Position numbers and translations under genes: made by a program. Below are positions 1-8,395 of a DNA stretch of 64,000 nt, piece by piece; the first letter of the stretch is position 1; the number at the start of each line of letters is the position of its first letter. Location of the stretch: assembly GCF_009496005.1 (NCBI RefSeq), contig NZ_WIBF01000001.1, positions 124,001 through 188,000 of the forward strand, in the 5' to 3' direction. This stretch comes from Tritonibacter litoralis (lineage in GTDB: Bacteria; Pseudomonadota; Alphaproteobacteria; Rhodobacterales; Rhodobacteraceae). Under the pieces are notes generated by a model. That model saw only the letters and a list, made by a program, of their open reading frames with translations, had not been told where the DNA came from and ran no database searches.

Positions 1-540
1 GCAATTGGTGAGATCGCCCGCGAGGATGGCCAGTTCCGCGCGGAATTGCGGGGGCTGACGGATCTGCTGAACCAGCCCCTGGGGCGGATCTATCAGGCGC
101 CCTGTACGGCGGTTCTGGGCGATACGGCCTGCGGCTTTGATCTGGCCACGCCGGGCTATGCGGCCGAGGCGGAAGTTATCGCGATCACCGATGGCCAGAC
201 GGTTGAGATTGCACCGCAACCGGGGTTTGAGCCCGAGTGGTTCACGCGCGGCGTGTTGCGGATCCTGTCCGGCTCGGCTGAAGGGCTGTGGGGCGCGATC
301 AAGCGGGATCTGTCCTATGCGAACAAGCGTGAGATCACCCTGTGGGAACCGCTGCGTGCCGTGGTCAACCCCGGTGATCAGATCCGGTTGGAGGCAGGCT
401 GTGACAAACGCTTTGAAACCTGTCGGCTGAAGTTCAACAATCTTCTGAACTACCAGGGCTTCCCGGATATCCCCGGCGAGGACTGGATGGTCGCCGTGCC
501 GCGTCGTGACCATGCCAATACCGGGGGGAGCCGCAGATGA
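1..540 (+). CDS. GTA structural protein, ORFg13-like (DUF2163), 5'-truncated
   Basis: This is the C-terminal part of a gene transfer agent tail-region protein. The reading frame is open from base 1 (AIGEIAREDG...), so the true start lies outside the window and the first ATG/TTG-like codons seen are internal. The visible 179 residues match the DUF2163 / phage BR0599-type architecture, with the conserved cysteine-rich stretch CDKRFETC followed by KFNN near the end. The stop overlaps the start of the NlpC/P60 gene by 4 bases (ATGA), which indicates translational coupling. Gene order g13-g14-g15 matches the Rhodobacter capsulatus GTA cluster, where these products belong to the distal tail. The family call is from recognised motifs and context. 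Confidence 0.88.
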   Translation, partial: AIGEIAREDGQFRAELRGLTDLLNQPLGRIYQAPCTAVLGDTACGFDLATPGYAAEAEVIAITDGQTVEIAPQPGFEPEWFTRGVLRILSGSAEGLWGAIKRDLSYANKREITLWEPLRAVVNPGDQIRLEAGCDKRFETCRLKFNNLLNYQGFPDIPGEDWMVAVPRRDHANTGGSRR

Positions 541-977
541 GCGCGGTTGATGAGGCCCGCCGGTGGCTGGGCACGCCCTATGTGCATCAGGCGGCGACGC
601 GCGGGGCGGGCTGTGATTGTCTGGGGTTGATCCGGGGGGTCTATGCGGCTGTTGTCGGCACCACGCCCGAGGTTCCCCCGGCCTATAGCCGGGATTGGTC
701 CGAACCCCAGGGCACTGAGGCCCTGTGGCAGGCGGCGCTGCGGCATCTGCAGGCGAAACCCCTGGGGGCTGTGGCCCCCGGCGATGTGATCCTGTTTCGC
801 ATGCGCAGCGGGGCTGTGGCCAAACATCTGGGCTTGCAAACCTCATGTGGCGCCAATGCGCGGTTCATTCATGCCTATCAGGGCCACGGCGTGGTGGAAT
901 GCGCGCTCAGCGCGCCCTGGCAGCGGCGCATTGTGGCGCGCTTTGCCTTTCCCGCGCAACAGACAGGACAGGAGTAA
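537..977 (+). CDS. GTA NlpC/P60 family peptidase, ORFg14-like
   Basis: The 146-residue product is a cysteine peptidase of the NlpC/P60 fold. In the GTA tail such a protein is thought to cut peptidoglycan during DNA delivery. The N-terminal half has GAGCDCLGLIRG, where C28 of the D-C-L-G motif is the expected nucleophile, and H97 in AKHLGL is the expected catalytic histidine. It starts with ATG inside the end of the preceding gene (4-base overlap) and ends 3 bases before the next start. The length fits the family. Role in the particle is taken from the R. capsulatus cluster, not shown here. Confidence 0.9.
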   Translation: MSAVDEARRWLGTPYVHQAATRGAGCDCLGLIRGVYAAVVGTTPEVPPAYSRDWSEPQGTEALWQAALRHLQAKPLGAVAPGDVILFRMRSGAVAKHLGLQTSCGANARFIHAYQGHGVVECALSAPWQRRIVARFAFPAQQTGQE

Positions 978-980
978 CAG

Positions 981-3900
981 ATGGCGACGATCCTTCTTTC
1001 GGCGGCTGGCGCTGCTTTGGGCGGTGCGGCGGGTGGCACGGTTTTGGGGCTGTCGACGGCGGTGGTTGGCCGCGCGGTTGGGGCGACGCTGGGGCGGGCC
1101 ATTGATGAACGGCTGCTTGGGCGCGGCGGTCAGGCGGTGGAAATGGGCCGGGTCGACCGGTTTCGTCTGAGCGAAGCGGTGGAAGGCGCGCCGATTGCGC
1201 GGCTTTATGGGCGGATGCGTCTGGGCGGGCAGGTGATCTGGGCCTCGGACTTTGTGGAGACCACCACCACAACTGGTGGCGGCAGCGGCAAGGGCGCGCC
1301 AAGGCAGCCAACCGTGACCCAATACAGCTACAGCGTGTCGCTGGCGATTGCGGTTTGCGAAGGCGAAGTTCTGGACATCCCCCGGGTCTGGGCCGATGGA
1401 GAAGAGATCGCGCCCAAGGATGTGAACCTGCGCTGGTATGCCGGCAGCCGCGACCAGCTGCCCGACCCTCTGATCGAGGCGGTCGAAGGCGCAGGGAAGG
1501 TGCCCGCCTATCGCGGCACGGCTTATGTGGTGATCGAGGATCTGCAGCTCGATCGCTTTGGCAATCGGGTGCCGCAATTCTCGTTCGAGGTGGTGCGCGC
1601 GGCCCAGCCCGATCAGCCGGAGTATGATATGGATCTGCCGCAGCTGGTTGAGGGCGTCGCATTGGTGCCGGGGACGGGCGAATATGCGCTGGCGACCTCT
1701 CCGGTGTGGCTGGAGCATTCGGCCGGGGAACGCACTGCGATCAACAGCCATTCTCACAGCGGGGAAACGGATCTGGTGACATCGGTGGCCACCCTGGGGC
1801 ACGAGCTACCGCGCTGTGGGGCGGTGTCGCTGGTGGTCAGCTGGTTCGGCGGCGATCTGCGCTGTGGTCATTGCGCTGTTGAGCCAAAGGTGGAACAGGG
1901 GGAGGTCGATGGATCCATGCCCTGGACTGTCTCTGGCCTGACGCGTGAGGATGCGTCCGTAATTGCGCAAGCTGACGCGCGGCCGATCTATGGCGGCACC
2001 CCTGCGGATGCGTCGGTGATCGAGGCGATCCAGCATCTGAGAGCCCAAGGCAAAGCGGTGATGTTTTACCCGTTTATTCTGATGGATCAGCAGCTTGGCA
2101 ACGAACTGCCAGACCCGTGGAGTGAGGCGGCCAGCCAGGCGCATTTGCCGTGGCGCGGGCGTATCACCTTGTCGGTGGCGCCGGGGCGCGCGGGATCGCC
2201 CGATCAAACCGCGACAGCCGATGCCGAGGTTGCGGCCTTTGTTGGCACAGCGCGCGCCGCGGATTTTCTGGTGGCTGAGGGCACTGTGACCTATAGCGGC
2301 CCTGATGAGTGGAGCTTCAGCCGGTTTATCCTGCACTATGCGGCGCTTTGTGCGGCGGCTGGCGGGGTGGATAGTTTCTGCATCGGCTCGGAACTGCGCG
2401 CCCTGACCCAGATCCGGGGCGCAGAGGGCTTCCCCTTTGTCGCGGCTTTGCAGGATCTGCTGGCTGAGGTGCGGACCCTTTTGGGGGCGGATGTCAAACT
2501 GGGATATGCCGCCGATTGGAGCGAATATTGGGGGTATACCAGCCCCGAGGAGGATCGGTATTTTCACCTTGATCCCCTGTGGGCGGATCCAGAGCTGGAT
2601 TTCATCGGCATCGACAATTACATGCCGCTGTCCGATTGGCGCGAGGGGCGTGACCATCTGGATGCAGCGGCCGGTGTGCCTGCGATTTATGATCTGGATT
2701 ATTTGCAGGGCAATGTGGCGGGCGGCGAGGGGTTTGATTGGTTCTACCACTCACCCGAGGCTGAGGCGGCGCAGATCCGAACCGCAATCACCGATGGTGC
2801 CTATGATGAACCTTGGGTGTTTCGGTACAAAGACATCCGCGCCTGGTGGGAAAACGCCCATCACAACCGGATTGACGGTGTGCGACAGACGGCAGCGACC
2901 GATTGGCTGCCGCAATCCAAACCCATTTGGTTCACCGAACTGGGCTGTGCGGCCATTGACAAGGGCACCAACCAGCCAAACAAGTTTCTGGACCCCAAAA
3001 GCTCGGAAAGTCAGTTGCCCAAATTCTCAAACGGTCAGCGCGACGATCTGATCCAGATCCAGTATCTGCGCGCCATGTATGGGTATTGGAGCGACGCGCA
3101 GAACAATCCGGTCTCGGCTGTTTACGGCGCGCCGATGCTGGATATGTCGCGCGCCTTTGTCTGGGCCTGGGATGCGCGGCCTTTTCCGGTCTTCCCCAAT
3201 GCGTTGGAGGTCTGGAGCGACGGTGAGAATTATCCCCGTGGCCATTGGCTGAATGGTCGGATTGGGCAGCGCCCCTTGGCCGAGGTGGTGACAGAGATCT
3301 GCGCCGCCTCCGATGTTCAGGACGTGGACGCTTCGGGCCTTTATGATGTGGTGCGCGGATTTCTTTTGCGGGATGTGGAAACCGGGCGCTCTGAACTGCA
3401 GCCCTTGATGCTGCGGCATGGGTTTGACGCCATCGAACGGGATGGGGTTTTGCAGTTTCGCAAACGTCAGGGTGTGGATTCGGTGCCGGTTGCGCCGGAT
3501 CATCTGGTTGTTGAGGGGCGCGACACATATGTCCGCGAAGACAGCCGCGATGGGGCGGCCGAATTGACGGGCCGGGTTCGGTTGCGGTTTGCGGAATGGG
3601 GCGGCGATCACAAGCTCTTGTCCGAAGAGGCGGTCTTGCCCGATGAGGCCACCCATGCGGTCAGCCAGAACGAGCTACCGCTTGCGCTGACGCGGGCCGA
3701 GGCGCGATTGACCGTGGAACGCTGGCTGGCCGAAGCGCGGATGGCGCGCGACACCGTGCGCCTTACACTGCCGCTGTCGCTGTTGCATCTGGGGGCGGGG
3801 GATGTGGTGGATCTGGGTGGTGACAGCCCGGATCTGTTCCGGATCGACCGCGCCACAATTGGGGCCGCCCAAGAGGTGGAGGCGGTGCGGATCGCGCCCG

Positions 3901-4895
3901 AGGTTTATCGGCCCGCGCGCGTCAGTGAGGATCTGCCCGGGGTCAATCGCTTTGCCGCGCCGGTTCCTGTGCTGCCCTTGTTCTTGGATCTGCCATTGCT
4001 GCGCGGTGATGAGGTGCCCCATGCGCCGCATCTGGCGGTGACGGCCACGCCCTGGCCGGGCTCGGTTGCGGTTTATGGATCGGCGCAGGATCAGGATTAC
4101 CTGCTGGAAGAGGTTCTGGCCGCGCCCGCCACGGTGGGTGAAACCGAAAGCATCCTGCCCGCCGCCCGCCCCGGACGCTGGGATCTGGGACCGGCGCTGC
4201 AGCTTCGCCTTTACCGGGGTGCATTGCAAAGCCTTGAGCCTGCGGCTGTCTTGAACGGTGGGAATGTTCTGGCCATTGGCGATGGCAGTGCGGGCGGCTG
4301 GGAAGTGCTGCAATTTGCCGAAGCCGAGCTGATCGCGCCTCAGACCTATTTGCTGCGCAGCCGCCTGCGCGGACAGGCGGGCAGTGAGGTGGAGATGCTG
4401 CCCGAATGGCCGGTGGGCAGCCGGGTGGTTCTGTTGGACGGGGTGCCGGGGCAGGTGGATCTGAGCCCGGATCAACGCCGCATGACGCGTCACTACCGGA
4501 TTGGCTCGGCCCGGCGGGGCTATGAGGATCCGTCTTATGTGCATCGCGTCGAGAGCTTTGAGGGCAAGGGATTGCGACCCTTGGCCCCGGTGCATCTGCG
4601 CCAAAGCGGCGATCTGGGCGGGGAGGTGACGGTCCGCTGGATCCGGCGCACGCGTGTCGGTGGCGATCCCTGGGACGGACCAGAGGTGCCCCTGGGCGAA
4701 GAGCGTGAGGCCTATCGCGTGCGGATCCTGCGCGGCGCTCAGATCCTGCGCGAAGAGGAGGTCAGCCAGCCCAGCTGGAGCTACAGCACCGCCGCGCAGG
4801 CTGCGGACGGGGTAGTGCCCGGCGACCGGGTGGAGGTGGCCCAGATCTCGGCCCTTTGGGGCGCTGGGGCTGCTGCTATTGTGGGACTGGGGTGA
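981..4895 (+). CDS. GTA host-specificity / tail fibre megatron protein, ORFg15-like
   Basis: This 1304-residue protein is the largest GTA tail component and is believed to contact the recipient cell. An N-terminal Gly/Ala-rich segment of about 40 residues is followed by a tail domain. The middle (roughly residues 430-750) is the GTA TIM-barrel-like domain, recognisable from strings such as FIGIDNYMPLSDW and WFTELGCAAIDKG, and it is followed by a phage-tail_3-like region. ATG at 981 is preceded by GGAG. The length agrees with family members (about 1300). The stop codon overlaps the GTG start of the next small gene. No frameshift is visible, so this GTA end looks intact. Confidence 0.92.
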   Translation: MATILLSAAGAALGGAAGGTVLGLSTAVVGRAVGATLGRAIDERLLGRGGQAVEMGRVDRFRLSEAVEGAPIARLYGRMRLGGQVIWASDFVETTTTTGGGSGKGAPRQPTVTQYSYSVSLAIAVCEGEVLDIPRVWADGEEIAPKDVNLRWYAGSRDQLPDPLIEAVEGAGKVPAYRGTAYVVIEDLQLDRFGNRVPQFSFEVVRAAQPDQPEYDMDLPQLVEGVALVPGTGEYALATSPVWLEHSAGERTAINSHSHSGETDLVTSVATLGHELPRCGAVSLVVSWFGGDLRCGHCAVEPKVEQGEVDGSMPWTVSGLTREDASVIAQADARPIYGGTPADASVIEAIQHLRAQGKAVMFYPFILMDQQLGNELPDPWSEAASQAHLPWRGRITLSVAPGRAGSPDQTATADAEVAAFVGTARAADFLVAEGTVTYSGPDEWSFSRFILHYAALCAAAGGVDSFCIGSELRALTQIRGAEGFPFVAALQDLLAEVRTLLGADVKLGYAADWSEYWGYTSPEEDRYFHLDPLWADPELDFIGIDNYMPLSDWREGRDHLDAAAGVPAIYDLDYLQGNVAGGEGFDWFYHSPEAEAAQIRTAITDGAYDEPWVFRYKDIRAWWENAHHNRIDGVRQTAATDWLPQSKPIWFTELGCAAIDKGTNQPNKFLDPKSSESQLPKFSNGQRDDLIQIQYLRAMYGYWSDAQNNPVSAVYGAPMLDMSRAFVWAWDARPFPVFPNALEVWSDGENYPRGHWLNGRIGQRPLAEVVTEICAASDVQDVDASGLYDVVRGFLLRDVETGRSELQPLMLRHGFDAIERDGVLQFRKRQGVDSVPVAPDHLVVEGRDTYVREDSRDGAAELTGRVRLRFAEWGGDHKLLSEEAVLPDEATHAVSQNELPLALTRAEARLTVERWLAEARMARDTVRLTLPLSLLHLGAGDVVDLGGDSPDLFRIDRATIGAAQEVEAVRIAPEVYRPARVSEDLPGVNRFAAPVPVLPLFLDLPLLRGDEVPHAPHLAVTATPWPGSVAVYGSAQDQDYLLEEVLAAPATVGETESILPAARPGRWDLGPALQLRLYRGALQSLEPAAVLNGGNVLAIGDGSAGGWEVLQFAEAELIAPQTYLLRSRLRGQAGSEVEMLPEWPVGSRVVLLDGVPGQVDLSPDQRRMTRHYRIGSARRGYEDPSYVHRVESFEGKGLRPLAPVHLRQSGDLGGEVTVRWIRRTRVGGDPWDGPEVPLGEEREAYRVRILRGAQILREEEVSQPSWSYSTAAQAADGVVPGDRVEVAQISALWGAGAAAIVGLG

Positions 4896-5215
4896 CTTTG
4901 CGCTGTCCGATCCTGCCCGGTGATGTTAGCGCGGTGGCGCGTGCCTTGCTGTTGGTTGGTGCGGACAGTCGGCGCGGGTTGTGTCGCCAGATCTTTGCGG
5001 GAGCGGCCCTGGCGTTCCAACATGTGGAAGATCACCGAAGGCTGCATCCTGTTTGGGGCGACGGCACCCTGAACGCCGCAGCCCGCCGGTTCCCTTTGGC
5101 CCCGGAACCTGGGTTTGAAGATCGCGATTATGCGGCGGCGACACAGATGGTTCTGGCGGTATTGATGGATGGAAACTTGCGGAGTGATTGCGGCCCACGG
5201 ACTGCTTCAACCTGA
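4892..5215 (+). CDS. small conserved hypothetical protein coupled to GTA g15
   Basis: A 107-residue protein starts at GTG 4892, which overlaps the g15 stop as GTGA, so its translation is probably coupled to the GTA operon. The sequence begins VTLRCPILPGDVSAVARALL and contains an HPVWGDGTL segment. It has no signal peptide or membrane segment. I do not know its function. I recall similar small proteins after GTA clusters in Rhodobacterales but cannot verify this. It may be a structural or regulatory GTA accessory, or simply a passenger. A longer upstream start at 4856 is possible but would lie within g15. Confidence 0.72.
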   Translation: MTLRCPILPGDVSAVARALLLVGADSRRGLCRQIFAGAALAFQHVEDHRRLHPVWGDGTLNAAARRFPLAPEPGFEDRDYAAATQMVLAVLMDGNLRSDCGPRTAST

Positions 5216-5516
5216 ACCAGAGGCTCCCGCCCACAGTCAAAACAGCAAAGCTGTCCCGTCTGCGGTTGGGGTTGGCGTGGGGCGGGGGAAGCCCGCGCCC
5301 CCCCCCCCCCCCCCCCCCACGCCGGTCGCTTTGGGCAAAGCCGAAAGCGAAACACCTCACCCAAAAAACCGTGGTGAAACTTAAAGCCCCTGTTGCGAAT
5401 GCAAAAAATTCCTCTTCCCCCCTATCAAAATGTGAAATAGATCGCATCACAGGATTGCGTTTGGTAGTATCGTGAAGAGATCGCTAGCATGGACGCATCA
5501 GCCAGGAGAGCCTTTG
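5216..5516. other. intergenic region with 3'-element fragment, poly-C tract and cysE leader
   Basis: No convincing gene is present. Seven bases after the stop codon lies GGCTCCCGCCC, which resembles the start of the 3'-end repeat found after pgk and bcp. A GC-rich stretch (GGCGTGGGGCGGGGG) follows, then an uninterrupted run of 21 C. The last 150 bases are AT-richer and must contain the cysE promoter. A proline-rich frame through the poly-C is not considered coding. Confidence 0.6.
5298..5318. repeat. homopolymeric C tract (21 C)
   Basis: Twenty-one consecutive C residues lie between the last GTA-linked gene and cysE. Such a tract is prone to slippage, and its exact length may also be a sequencing or assembly artefact. 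It is outside any supported coding sequence, so any effect would be on transcript ends or on the cysE promoter region. Confidence 0.9.
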
Positions 5517-6332
5517 ATGTCTCAAACACGCACCGCTCTGAGCACCGTTGACCCGGTCTGGGATCAGATTACCGCCGAGGCTGAGGACGCCGTGCGCGCC
5601 CAGCCCCTGATGGGCGGCTTGATCCACGCCTGTATCCTGCACCACACCCGGCTGGACAAAGCGTTGTCTTATCGCATTGCTGCCAAACTGTGTTCGAACG
5701 AGATGTCGATGGTGATCCTGCGCGAGATCGTGGATGAGGCTTACCGCGATGATCCCTCTTTGGTGGAAGCCGCGCGGGCCGATCTGAGCGCGGTTTATGA
5801 ACGTGACCCGGCTTGCCATCGCCTGTTGCAGCCCATTCTATATTTCAAGGGCTACCAGGCTGTTCAGGCCTACCGTGTGGGCCATTACCTGTGGACCAAG
5901 GGCGATTATGATCTGGCCTATTTCTTCCAGATGCGCGTGTCCGAGATCTTTGGCGTGGACATCCACCCGGCGGCAAAAATCGGGCGTGGGATTATGATTG
6001 ACCACGCGCATTCCATTGTGATCGGGGAAACTGCGGTTGTGGGCGACAATGTCTCGATGCTGCATTCGGTGACCCTGGGCGGCACCGGAAAGGAAGAAGA
6101 GGACCGTCACCCCAAGATTGCCGATGGGGTTCTGATTGGCGCGGGGGCCAAGGTTCTGGGCAACATCAAAGTCGGAGAATGCTCGCGCATTGCGGCGGGG
6201 TCTGTGGTTTTGGCCGAGGTTCCGGCATGCAAGACCGTGGCCGGTGTTCCGGCAAAAATCGTGGGCGAAGCCGGTTGCAGCCAACCGGCAGTAAGCATGA
6301 ACCAGGTTGTCAGCGCCCCTGCGGGCAAATAA
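5517..6332 (+). CDS. cysE: serine O-acetyltransferase
   Basis: CysE transfers acetyl from acetyl-CoA to L-serine, giving O-acetylserine, the first step of cysteine synthesis in the cytoplasm. ATG 5517 is chosen because AGGAGAG lies just upstream; an earlier in-frame start at 5472 lacks this. The 271-residue product has the N-terminal helical SAT domain and a C-terminal left-handed hexapeptide-repeat acyltransferase domain, with the conserved DIHPAAKIGRGIMIDHAHSI stretch and HSVTLGGTGK. Location immediately 3' of the GTA cluster is conserved in Rhodobacterales as far as I know. An intrinsic terminator follows. Confidence 0.95.
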   Translation: MSQTRTALSTVDPVWDQITAEAEDAVRAQPLMGGLIHACILHHTRLDKALSYRIAAKLCSNEMSMVILREIVDEAYRDDPSLVEAARADLSAVYERDPACHRLLQPILYFKGYQAVQAYRVGHYLWTKGDYDLAYFFQMRVSEIFGVDIHPAAKIGRGIMIDHAHSIVIGETAVVGDNVSMLHSVTLGGTGKEEEDRHPKIADGVLIGAGAKVLGNIKVGECSRIAAGSVVLAEVPACKTVAGVPAKIVGEAGCSQPAVSMNQVVSAPAGK

Positions 6333-6377
6333 GCACAGTCGAAATGCGGCGGGTCGCGCGCCTCTGTACAGACGACA

Positions 6378-6400
6378 AAGCCCCGCCAGAGCGGGGCTTT
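6378..6400 (+). terminator. intrinsic terminator after cysE
   Basis: AAAGCCCCGC / GCGGGGCTTT forms a perfect stem with a 3-base loop, followed a few bases later by TTTTT. It also lies 30 bases past the end of the convergent chemoreceptor gene. Confidence 0.8.
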
Positions 6401-6429
6401 ATGCGTTTTTCATCGGCGTCTTTAGTGGA

Positions 6430-8160
6430 TCAAGCCGCCCTGGCGGTGTTTGGGGCGGGCGCACGACCGGGCAGGTGGAAGGCCCCGGCCAATGCATCCA
6501 GGCGTGCGGCCTCATCACGTAGGACGTCAACGGATTGGGTGTTGCTGGCCACGATCTCGTCATTTTGCGCCGACATGGCGCCCAGCTCACCAATGCGGCC
6601 CGACAGGCCCTGAAGCTCTGCGCTGTCTTCGACAAACCCTTCGGCCGAGGCGCTGACCCGTTCTGAGATCTCGCTCATCCTTGTGATGATGTGTTGCAGC
6701 ACTTCGCCGGTGTTGTTCACCTCGCTCACGCCGTTTTCAATATGGGCGGTGGCATCGGTGATCAGCGTCTTGATCTCGGTCGCGGCCTGCGAGGTGCGCA
6801 ACGCCAGCGCCCGCACTTCTGAGGCCACAACCGCAAAACCCGCCCCTGCTTCGCCTGCGCGGGCGGCTTCGACGCCTGCGTTCAAGGCCAAGAGGTTGGT
6901 TTGGAAGGCGATATCGTCAATGGTGCCAATGATGGTTGCGATCTGGCTGGCACTGTTTTCGATCTCTTCCATTGCGCGGACAGCATGTTCCACAACGGCT
7001 GCGTTTTGCTGGGCTTCACTGACGGCCTGGCCGACGATGCCGTTGACCTCGCGCGCGCCTTCGGCGGCGTTTTGAACCGAATGGGTCAGCTCTCCCATAC
7101 CGTTTGAGATTTCAGACAGGGAATCCGATTGCGCATGAATGCGCGCGGACAGATCGCCCGAGCCCTGACGGATGCTGCTGGTGCGCTGTACGATCCCGTT
7201 TGCAGTGCCCAGCACCTGCGCCATCATGTCAGAAATGGCCGTTAGCGCGGTGTTGAAATCCTGACGTAGGGGTTCGTAGGCCTGCGACAAGGGGCGCTCC
7301 ATCCGGAAGGCAAGATCCTGGTTGGCCAAGGCCGCAAGACCCTGTTGCAGGTCTTCAACTGCTTTGGATTGTTCATCCTGTTCCGCAGCGCGCGCACGGC
7401 TGGCGTCCTGGCCTTGCTGTAGAGTAATTTGCAAGCTTTCGATACGGCGGGCGATCTGACCCAGCTCATCCTTGCGATGTGTCGCCTTAAGGCGGGTGTT
7501 GTAGTTGCCGGACGTAATTGTTTCCAGGCTCTGGCCGATTTCCTGCAAAGGGCGGCCCAGCAGCCGACGCAGCATTGCAAAACAGACCCCGCAAGAGGCC
7601 AGCAACAGCAAGGCGCCGATAATGGCTTCGCGGATCAAGGCGCTCATAAGCTCGACATAGTTTGCGTCCGGGCTCCAGACCATGACCAACGTCCCGCGGA
7701 ATTTGCCTTTCTTTGACAGGATGGGATAGACGAGGCGAAACCCGTCGTCCGAGATCCACGGCGTGAGGTCAGTGGCGACCTTCTGTTCCATTGCTTCAAC
7801 CTCGCCAAAGTCAAAGCCTGTGTTGACACCTTTTTCGCTCATCACCACGCCGTTGGACTTGGTCACACGGGCGTATTGAAAGCTTTCGCCAGCCCGTTCA
7901 ACCACATAATCGATGCGCTCATCGACAGTGCCTGAAAATCCAAGCTGTACCGGCTGGGCCACTTCTTTGGCGACCATCTGGGTGAGTTCCCGTTCCATAT
8001 CACGGGTGGCGGTCATCGATATGCGCACCAATTCCATTTCTGCAAATATAGCCACTGGAACGGCCACAATCAGCGAGAAGGTGGAGACTAGGATCGCAAT
8101 GCGAAAGTTCATCGATTGAAAAAATCGTCGTTTTTCTGGGTTAGGGGAGTTCGGTTTCAT
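6430..8160 (-). CDS. methyl-accepting chemotaxis protein
   Basis: A 576-residue transmembrane chemoreceptor that would signal through CheA/CheW. The first membrane segment is at about residues 18-40 (IAILVSTFSLIVAVPVAIF). A short periplasmic sensor of about 130 residues follows, then a second membrane segment near residue 180 and a HAMP domain. The cytoplasmic coiled-coil signalling domain has its hairpin tip at about residues 414-437 (QTNLLALNAGVEAARAGEAG). There is no C-terminal pentapeptide tether for CheR/CheB. The ligand is unknown. No other che genes lie in the window, so it is an orphan receptor locus. It starts 235 bases beyond the 3' end of pdhC and is a separate unit. Confidence 0.92.
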   Translation of the reverse strand: MKPNSPNPEKRRFFQSMNFRIAILVSTFSLIVAVPVAIFAEMELVRISMTATRDMERELTQMVAKEVAQPVQLGFSGTVDERIDYVVERAGESFQYARVTKSNGVVMSEKGVNTGFDFGEVEAMEQKVATDLTPWISDDGFRLVYPILSKKGKFRGTLVMVWSPDANYVELMSALIREAIIGALLLLASCGVCFAMLRRLLGRPLQEIGQSLETITSGNYNTRLKATHRKDELGQIARRIESLQITLQQGQDASRARAAEQDEQSKAVEDLQQGLAALANQDLAFRMERPLSQAYEPLRQDFNTALTAISDMMAQVLGTANGIVQRTSSIRQGSGDLSARIHAQSDSLSEISNGMGELTHSVQNAAEGAREVNGIVGQAVSEAQQNAAVVEHAVRAMEEIENSASQIATIIGTIDDIAFQTNLLALNAGVEAARAGEAGAGFAVVASEVRALALRTSQAATEIKTLITDATAHIENGVSEVNNTGEVLQHIITRMSEISERVSASAEGFVEDSAELQGLSGRIGELGAMSAQNDEIVASNTQSVDVLRDEAARLDALAGAFHLPGRAPAPNTARAA

Positions 8161-8336
8161 GTCGCGCTCAATCTGTTTCGGTCCCGCGCCCCTTGTAAAA
8201 AGCGATATTTACCGAGTTCTAAACCTCGGGATAAAAATACTGCTCAATTTGAGGTGGTTGTCATATCACCGTCGTAAAACTGTTTCCTTTCTGTGGGCTT
8301 TGTGGGTTTCGACGCGTGGACCCGTCGTTTTGCCAC

Positions 8337-8362
8337 AAAAAAGGCCGGGTCTGTGCCCGGCC
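8337..8362 (-). terminator. intrinsic terminator of the pdh operon
   Basis: Read on the minus strand, GGCCGGG-N6-CCCGGCC is followed by TTTTTT, 34 bases past the pdhC stop. The stem is perfect. Confidence 0.85.
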
Positions 8363-8395
8363 TAGTTTTCATATTTTGAATTTTTGACGAAAGGT

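Noticed and set aside
843-1802. 319-codon minus-strand frame within GTA g14/g15
   Set aside because: Arg/His-rich antisense frame with no recognised motif, fully overlapped by intact GTA genes.
5188-5475. Proline-rich frame running through the poly-C tract
   Set aside because: The Pro run is only the translation of the C tract; no start context or family likeness.
8161-8336. Short plus-strand frame after the chemoreceptor start (8159-8365)
   Set aside because: It crosses the terminator of the pdh operon and has no ribosome-binding site or motif.
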